64,000 nt of DNA from Acephala macrosclerotiorum. Its lineage: Eukaryota; Ascomycota; Leotiomycetes; Helotiales; Mollisiaceae. Both the position numbers and the translations under genes were made by a program. Position 1 is the stretch's first letter, and each line of letters opens with the position of its first letter. Below are positions 58,075-64,000 of this stretch, in pieces. The notes below the pieces were generated by a model, which saw only the letters and a list, made by a program, of their open reading frames with translations, had not been told where the DNA came from and did not search any database. Where the stretch lies: assembly GCA_014904845.1 (NCBI GenBank), contig MU119288.1, positions 24,618 to 88,617 on the forward strand, read 5' to 3'.

Positions 58075-60090
58075 GCTCCTCCAAGAGGGGAGAGGGAGAG
58101 TGGGAATTGGGGGAAGAACATAAGGGCGTTCAGGAACACGGAACAATATGGGATAAGGATTGCAGCGTGCGAGCTTGAGAGGAGAGTGTAGATACCTGCC
58201 GTGGCAATACATGGATTTCCGCGAGGCTTTGAACATCTTGCGTGTGGGCTGGTGCTGAGATGTCTGCGTAATGTGTGCCGATGCCGTGTTGCCGCTGGGA
58301 TGGGGTACGTGGCGTAGGAAGAGAAGAGCGCCAAGTGGATGAAAGCCTCCTCGACAGATTCTTGCGTTGTCTGCAGATCTATTCGTTCGGGGTCGGAGCT
58401 GCTGAGAGTACGATGCGGAGGATACCTGGTACAGCAGTCTGACATGCTTTACGTTTATTCATGCGCGAAGAAACACTGAGTATTTTAAACGTCGGCGGAA
58501 TAACTTCTTTTCATGTTTGCTTCCCACTCCAGAGCGGCTTGCGCTCTTATCTACACCGTTGCTTCCACATCTACATATCGGACTTAATGGAGAGGAGGTT
58601 CGAGCCGGAAGGTACTTGTATGTCCTAGGTCTGAAAATCACCGAGTTCTGTTCAATGTCCCGGTCCGTCTTGGTTGCGAATTCTTGATCAATGTCCGAAG
58701 TTTCGAGTTCGAGGGTGTGCAGACATCTTAGGAGCAGCCTGGGATTGGCTCCGGGAGGCTCGGGTGGGGAGTTTCTTGTTACTTGGGCTAGGAGATGACT
58801 GTAATAGGCCGAGTGGGTTGATATGGACTTGGGCTTTGGAAGCGTATCTTAGTGCACGAGAGGTAGCATGTGTCGTCTGTCCGGTGTGAGGCATGCCCAT
58901 AGTAGCTGGTGCAGGGTTCTGCGTCTGCTTCTTGGTGGGGCCCACTTGGCGATTGGACTGGATTTTGTTGTTGCGATAACGGCTGAGAGCTTCTTTGGCG
59001 TTCGGGTTATTCTTGATGTGGTTCTATATGGCGGTTTCTGCTAAGTCTCTATACATGTCCTAGAGCTCTTCTAAGTCTGCGGCCATGGGGACGCCTCCTT
59101 TGAGAACCGTACTCTTGATTCTTCGGCACGACGGTTCCTGAGAGATCTTTATGTTTATACTGATGTCCGCACTATCGCTTGGAGGGAAGGACGAGGCGTC
59201 TATGGTGACTGTCCAGGGGAGGGGTTGGGTTGGTGATTTGTGGGTTGTAGTTTCAGGGTGGGGTTTGCGCTGCCGAAGGGTTTTGCGGGGGTAGAAGTTG
59301 GGTTGAAGGTGGGAGCGAAAAGAGATCGATCTTGGATATTGTAGGTTTTGCGTGGGGTAAACAACGTTTCCGAATAGTATCCAAGTCGATACAATGTCCA
59401 GGTTGACTTAAATATCCCCTATCCGCTTAACGTTAGACCTGCCCCCAATGTTCAGGCTGTTCTCAATGTCCCGGCTTGCTTCAGTGTCCCAAATTCTTAC
59501 AGTGTCCTTGACCATGTGGGTGAATCTGGACAATTGAATGTCCGTGCAGGCTCGAACATTCTGGTTCAAGAAATGAATTTCTCGTAGTATTTGAGCACCG
59601 ACCTCTACGTTTGCTATTAATTTCGTATGCATCGTTCTGCATGCTACATTAAGCTCTTTGAAACTGAATACAATCCCGAGATGCTTGGGGAGCGTGTTAC
59701 CAAATGGCCGAGGGCTTTCTCGCCTGCCATGTTCACCCGCTGGCATCCATTCGATCAGCCCAACCTTTCAAGGCATGCGCTGAGATATGCGAGGATCACA
59801 TCGCACCTGTAGATTGAGGGGATGAGAATGAGTGTTGGGTGCGCTGCCTATGTGTGAATCATTAAAGAGTTTAGGACTTTCAGCTCCCTGAAAATCAGGA
59901 AGCTGAGTCTTGGAATTGTTGTTTTGTGAGTCAAATAGACCTCCAACAAAAAGGACTAATCTATGAAGGAGCCTTTCGCCTGCCTCTAGAACTCTTCGAG
60001 TTACCATTTCAAGCTTCCATCCTTTCTTGCAAAACCCACGCATTTTAGAACCCTCGCCACGCACTAAACTGCACTCCCTTCAAACCAATC
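58075..60090. other. Intergenic, no supported gene
   Basis: Two kb without a recognisable protein. ORFs at 58674-58945 and 59408-59746 lack family resemblance; the latter is built on an 18-bp repeat (listed). Confidence 0.45.
59446..59517 (-). repeat. 18-bp tandem repeat, four exact-length units
   Basis: The units CAATGTTCAGGCTGTTCT, CAATGTCCCGGCTTGCTT, CAGTGTCCCAAATTCTTA and CAGTGTCCTTGACCATGT abut with no gap. A further CAATGTCC lies just upstream at about 59392. On the minus strand they are read in frame as six-residue units (DTVRIW, DTEASR, DIENSL, NIGGRS) inside an open frame 59746-59408. Related ATGTCC words also occur near 58650-58690. Confidence 0.8.
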
Positions 60091-60617
60091 ATGCACCTTA
60101 GCATCCTGTTCATTTTCTTGAGCGCTACCAGCCCCGCTCTCTCCCTCTGCCCCGGCTGCAACTACGTATTCTTCAACGTCCCAGTACTCCACGGTTACGC
60201 ACACCGGCACTGGGTAATCATAAACAACAACTGCAATGTCGCTGGTGAACCATGCGGCACCGTTGAACCTAGTCTTGATAACCCGTTTGATTGTCCAATG
60301 CTTGGATGTGCGCCAGCACCGGCTACTTGTGTTGATAGAAATGTTGTTTTAGGACTTTGGTGAGTTTGAGGGGAGGGATGGGGCAGCTGTGATTAGAGAT
60401 GGGGTTTGAAATAGAGATGCTGATGGAGTGAAATGTTAGGTATCTTTGCCGTTCGGATAAGAATGTCGGAGGGTGCAGTCATTTCCCGCCGTATAAAATT
60501 TATTATTGGTATGATACCGGTGTGGAGTCATGTGTGAGTGGTGTCCATCTAGTTTACCTCCCTTCTCTACAGTTTCCTTCTCATCCAACATCCGTATCGT
60601 ATCCGAGTAAGCGCTAA
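60091..60617 (+). CDS. Small secreted cysteine-rich protein, two exons
   Basis: The ATG at 60091 starts a clear signal peptide (MHLSILFIFLSATSPALS). The mature part begins LCPGCNYVFFNVPVLHGYAH and contains seven Cys. Read straight on, the frame ends at a TGA at 60361-60363. That TGA is part of a consensus donor GTGAGT at 60360. Splicing to the TTAG acceptor ending at 60439 (80-bp intron with a GCTGATGG branch-like site) joins in phase to YLCRSDKNVGGCSHFPPYKI and WYDTGVESC, adding three more Cys, and ends at TAA 60615-60617 (148 residues). Small size, secretion and ten cysteines fit an effector-like or extracellular disulfide-stabilised protein. No family recognised. Confidence 0.7.
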
Positions 60618-60723
60618 AAACAACATTCAGTGCTGCAACGACGGACGTTGCAATATACAAGACGTGATGTATCAGAGATGCGATGGTGTACCACGCTAAA
60701 ACCCACCGCTAAGCTCTATTATG

Positions 60724-61094
60724 GGCATCTTTCTCATTTATCTTGATAGAAAAAGAAAGAAAGATATGAAATGCGGTCTCGAGGGACTCGCTAAGGCCAA
60801 AGGGGCTCGGTTAACTACTTCAGGGGTGACAGAAGCGCCTAAAGCACTGCTTGTTACGCCAGATGTCATTGCTGAGAACGAGAATGGCGCGTATACGGCG
60901 TTGGAGTATTTGGAATTGCCGTGACATGCGGCGATGAGTGGGCCTTTGGTAGAATTCAAGGACCTTCGTGTGCCGGTATCCCGGATTTTAGGTACGCCTG
61001 GGAAGGCGACGACTGAGGTGGTGGTGCAATCGTTTATAAATGCCGGTGAATTGGTTGGTGCTGCTATTGGGAATATGTGAGTGCTTCTGCAGAA

Positions 61095-61133
<39 letters not shown>

Positions 61134-61734
61134 CGGCCGCTTTTCCATTCCAGGCCCTCCCACGACATCTCTCTAGAGAATGTTTTATTTTTCCAGGAAC
61201 CATCAAGCTGCTGACAACACACTCAGGCGCGCTGTCTATGAAGCAGTCCTCCAATTCAGCAAGTCCTCCAATAGAGGCGGAGCCCAACCCATCATCCACC
61301 ACCAAGCCGTCAGCAACCTCCTAGCCAACATCAAGATGCGCACCGACGCTTCCAGGGTGCTAGTCTGGAAAGCATGCGATGATCTCGAGAACGAATGTGG
61401 ATTGGAGATCGCTGTTGAGGCGACGATCTTTCCTATCGAGTGTGCGGTCAAGAACATCAATGAGGCTATGGCTGCTGGTGGGAGGTGAGGTCTCCTTTTT
61501 GAAGAATTTAAATGTGATTGGGGATGCGAATGGTGAAATGGGATGGCGTATAGCAAGGAGACTCCTTTCCCGAGATTGTTGAACGGTGCTACCGTGTTGC
61601 CGTTGTTCGGTGGTAACTATAGGATCAGAAGGAGACAATTGGACCATATCATGGTGAAGAATGACTATAACCCATCGGCTACCATCTTCTCTTCTGAGGG
61701 TACACTCGCCCTCACTGACCGAAGCAGATTTTGA
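60724..61734 (+). pseudogene. Acyl-CoA dehydrogenase remnant (N-terminal domain missing)
   Basis: The readable parts match the beta and C-terminal alpha domains of a fungal acyl-CoA dehydrogenase. First comes TEAPKALLVTPDVIAENENG and LEYLELP, then a TGA (60922-60924) where relatives have Gly, then HAAMSGPLVEFKDLRVPVSR and INAGELVGAAIGNM. An intron (about 61078-61195) contains a 34-T tract. It is followed by VLQFSKSSNRGGAQPIIHHQ, KMRTDASRVLVWKACDDLEN, another intron (about 61487-61550), and KETPFPRLLNGATVLPLFGG ending at 61734. The N-terminal alpha domain is not present upstream, where the secreted-protein gene lies. Intact enzymes are FAD-dependent and oxidise acyl-CoA thioesters; this copy is not expected to work. 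Confidence 0.8.
61100..61133 (+). repeat. Homopolymer of 34 T
   Basis: An uninterrupted T run lies inside the intron of the acyl-CoA dehydrogenase remnant, next to CGGCCGC. It could be the tail of a retroposed element on the minus strand, although no element body is recognisable. Confidence 0.95.
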
Positions 61735-61815
61735 GGATACCCGCACGTGTCCTGACAGGCGGCTCAGAAGAAACATAACTTCTTTGCTAGTAAAGAGTAT
61801 ATACGGATATGAAAA

Positions 61816-63368
61816 TCAAAAGAACGAATCCTGTCCCCTGATAACGAGCCTATTTGGTGATCTTAGCGGTACATACGGCGGCGAGTACCCTGGGCCTCCA
61901 ATATCCTCAACGTGCATGCTCTGAAATTGATCCATGCCCATTGTCTGTAACCTCAACGGTCTTGTCGAGGTCGGAGAGCCGCCAGGTGAGACATCCTCAT
62001 TGTTATTGTTCCAATTCGATCCTCGCTGCACATCAAAGCCTTGCTGGACGTAGATGTGCCTTCCTTTCTCACCGATGCTTGCAGTGCTTTGGCTGTCTCG
62101 TGCAGATGACGCAGACTGTCGCTTCAGCTTTCGGGAGCGGCGGCAGAGGAAAAAAGCGATGGCGGAGAGAATGAGCGCTGTACCAACGGAGACGCCAACT
62201 GCAATACCGATTGTTGTGGAGTTCGACTTGCGTGCTGTGGAACTCGACACAGGCGCATAAGTAGAGGTCGAAGTTGCTGAGGAGCCGGAAGAGGGTGTGG
62301 ATGTGGGAGTTGTTGAAGTTGCGGCGGCTGGCGGAGAAGTGTCGAAGCGATTGAGAAGACTGGAGTTCTGTCAATTTACTTCACGTCGTTGACGTTAGGG
62401 GCGCCAACTTACCTATCAATCACATGGACAACACCATTCGCAACAAGTAGGTCCGAGTCGATGACCTTCGCTGCATTGATGTATGTCTCTCCATTTTGAA
62501 TCGTGACAGTCACATTGTCCCCTTGGGCTGTCTTGAAAGTTGTCCCGTTGGTAAGCGATGTACTATATGCCACAGTTCCCGGTACAACATGATACTCAAA
62601 CATAGCTTGCAAATCCGCAGCAGAGGAGTTCTTGACCAATGCCGTGACATTCGACAGAGCCGCAGCCGAGTTCGGAATGAAGAATGTGACATCTGGGATC
62701 TCTAACACTTCATTGACGTATGTATTTGCCGTGTTGAGAAAGCCGCCGGCATTAAGGATGGAGACGAAGTATTGGAGATTCGCGGCTGTGATTTCGGAGA
62801 CAGCTGATATTGGGATTGATGGAACGGTGTCGATGATGTGGACTATGCCTCCGTTGCACACAATGTCCTGGGAACACTTGTCAGAAATGCCTTTTTTAGA
62901 TTATAGAATTTAATAGCTTACACTTGCAGGACTAATGCTGAGGGTCTTGTTCCCAGATATCACCTCCAACGAGCCGCTGGATCCCAAAACAAGCTCCATC
63001 GCCTGGCCACCTGTGACATTGGCATAGCTTCCATTCACGAGATTAGTCGCCGCAAATTGTGGTGTTTGTGAGAATGATAACGATGGATAACCTCCTTTGA
63101 GCAGTGCATACTCCAAAGTAGCTTCCAGAACGTCCTCCGCTAAAGCATTAGAATTCTGCGTGGCAAACTTTGCAATCGCGGCATTACTGGCTGCCAGAAA
63201 AGTGAAGTTGTTCGCATTCGCCAATAAGGCGGTTGCATTCGCAGAGGCGTTTACGTAGCCAGAGAGTGAGCTGAGATCCGAGTAACTCCGTAAAACTTGG
63301 AGAAGAGTTATGGCTTGGATTGGAGAAGCAAGAAGGCACAAAATGACATGCTTCAATGAGGACTTCAT
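61816..63368 (-). CDS. Fasciclin (FAS1) domain membrane glycoprotein
   Basis: Three exons (63368-62922, 62867-62413, 62359-61816) give 481 residues. A signal peptide (MKSSLKHVILCLLASPIQAI) precedes two FAS1 domains. The first has TLLQVLRSYSDLSSLSGYVN, NNFTFLAASNAAIAKF and ends CNGGIVHIIDTV. The second has LQYFVSILNAGGFLN, VTFFIPNSAAALSNV, EYHVVPGTVAYS and ends VANGVVHVIDS. Many N-x-S/T sites suggest glycosylation. A Thr/Ser/Pro-rich stalk, one transmembrane helix (TIGIAVGVSVGTALILSAIA) with a basic stop-transfer (CRRSRKLKRQ) and a cytoplasmic tail of about 115 residues follow. Fungal FAS1 proteins serve in adhesion and cell-surface organisation. The third-exon acceptor was chosen at CCAG because it keeps the stalk in frame. 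Confidence 0.92.
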
Positions 63369-64000
63369 TTTGGCCGGAAGTTGAGAACACCCGGAAATTA
63401 GAGATAAGAAAGTTGGGATCGTTGATAAACTTCTTTCAACCCTCGAAAGGTATTCAACCCCCCGCATTTTTGCCTGAGGGTGTGGCAGCCCTGTGAATTC
63501 AAAGTCACTCCTGAAACACTCGTTGGCCAGCAAGAACAAAACAAGAAGGAGCTGAATATGCAGCATGGATGACCGGCATTGATGATAATCATGAAGAGAA
63601 GGCAAAGATAAACTTTCAGCGAGATTCTATCCCTGCAATATGCGGGGTGTTCCACACCATCCCCAGAAAAGGAGGTACCTCCGGGTAAAGCCGAGGGATA
63701 TCGCATGCCATCCCGTCTCGTACAACCAGTCAGGTTTTGTATATTTATGCGGGGTCGATGTACCGGTCCGGTTTACCACATGATAGCGAGAAAGCATATT
63801 CGCTTGCCGAGGCTTATCTTCAAGGCTTCGTGTATGGTGGTGGAAGGGCCGATCTGTTCACATGGCGATGATCTGGCTTGAGTCCGGCCGTTGCAAGCGC
63901 CGAGTGTACAATCGGTTCCAGGGGTTGTCCGTGAATCACGTGCTAGGGGTCTTACCCACTTTGAACTCTTATAACTTCACAACCAATGGTCCAATTCTTT
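63369..64000. other. Upstream region of FAS1 gene, no gene seen
   Basis: Presumed promoter and 5' leader of the minus-strand FAS1 gene. No other feature recognised. Confidence 0.4.

Noticed and set aside
58585..58620. GGTTCGAGCC as a tRNA B-box
   Set aside because: No A-box at the right distance and no acceptor stem pairing.

Overview
The window is nuclear DNA of a filamentous ascomycete (Pezizomycotina). The sequence evidence is short GT-AG introns of about 50-80 bp in most genes, HET and HeLo incompatibility domains, a Zn2Cys6 transcription factor, a gp1-like fungal tail domain, and a DUF1996 secreted-protein remnant. A leotiomycete is my guess from the flavour of the gene families, not something the sequence proves. 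I found no rRNA, convincing tRNA or intact transposon.

Layout. 0-4.3 kb: two decayed genes, a Dal5-type MFS permease and a P450 that has lost its heme cysteine. 4.4-10.9 kb: a STAND-like DUF7708 protein (-), an intact AAA+ ATPase with six exons (+), and an unrecognised ORF (-). 12.3-25 kb is a zone of broken genes: an SDR; a HeLo/zinc-cluster/E2 fusion protein interrupted by one TAA; a sugar transporter with two adjacent stops; and two HET-domain genes. 25.8-31.8 kb: an apparently intact group of an Old Yellow Enzyme (-), a divergent NAD-dependent reductase (+) and a Zn2Cys6 regulator (+). The promoter shared by the first two holds 11 GCGAG/CTCGC elements. 31.8-52 kb is gene-poor, with fragments, two or three hypothetical proteins and at least five degenerate minisatellites. 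52.3-58.1 kb is a conserved housekeeping block: a mitochondrial PP2C phosphatase (Ptc5-like), Rqc1/TCF25 and an Atx1 copper chaperone. 60.1-63.4 kb: a small secreted cysteine-rich protein with a second exon, an acyl-CoA dehydrogenase remnant with a 34-T tract in an intron, and a two-domain fasciclin membrane protein.

How the genes relate. Four loci (4.4, 14.1, 21.7 and 23.9 kb) belong to families used in fungal self/non-self recognition or regulated cell death, and three of them are damaged. The most unusual object is the 14.1-18.0 kb gene. One reading frame joins a HeLo death-type domain, a perfectly spaced C6 zinc cluster, a UBE2D-like ubiquitin-conjugating (E2) domain with its cysteine, and a gp1-like C-terminal domain. 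The only lesion is a single TAA between the HeLo part and the rest. The intact gene models (AAA, OYE, reductase, PP2C, Rqc1, Atx1, FAS1, secreted protein, STAND-like) all sum to whole codon numbers, which supports the exon boundaries given.
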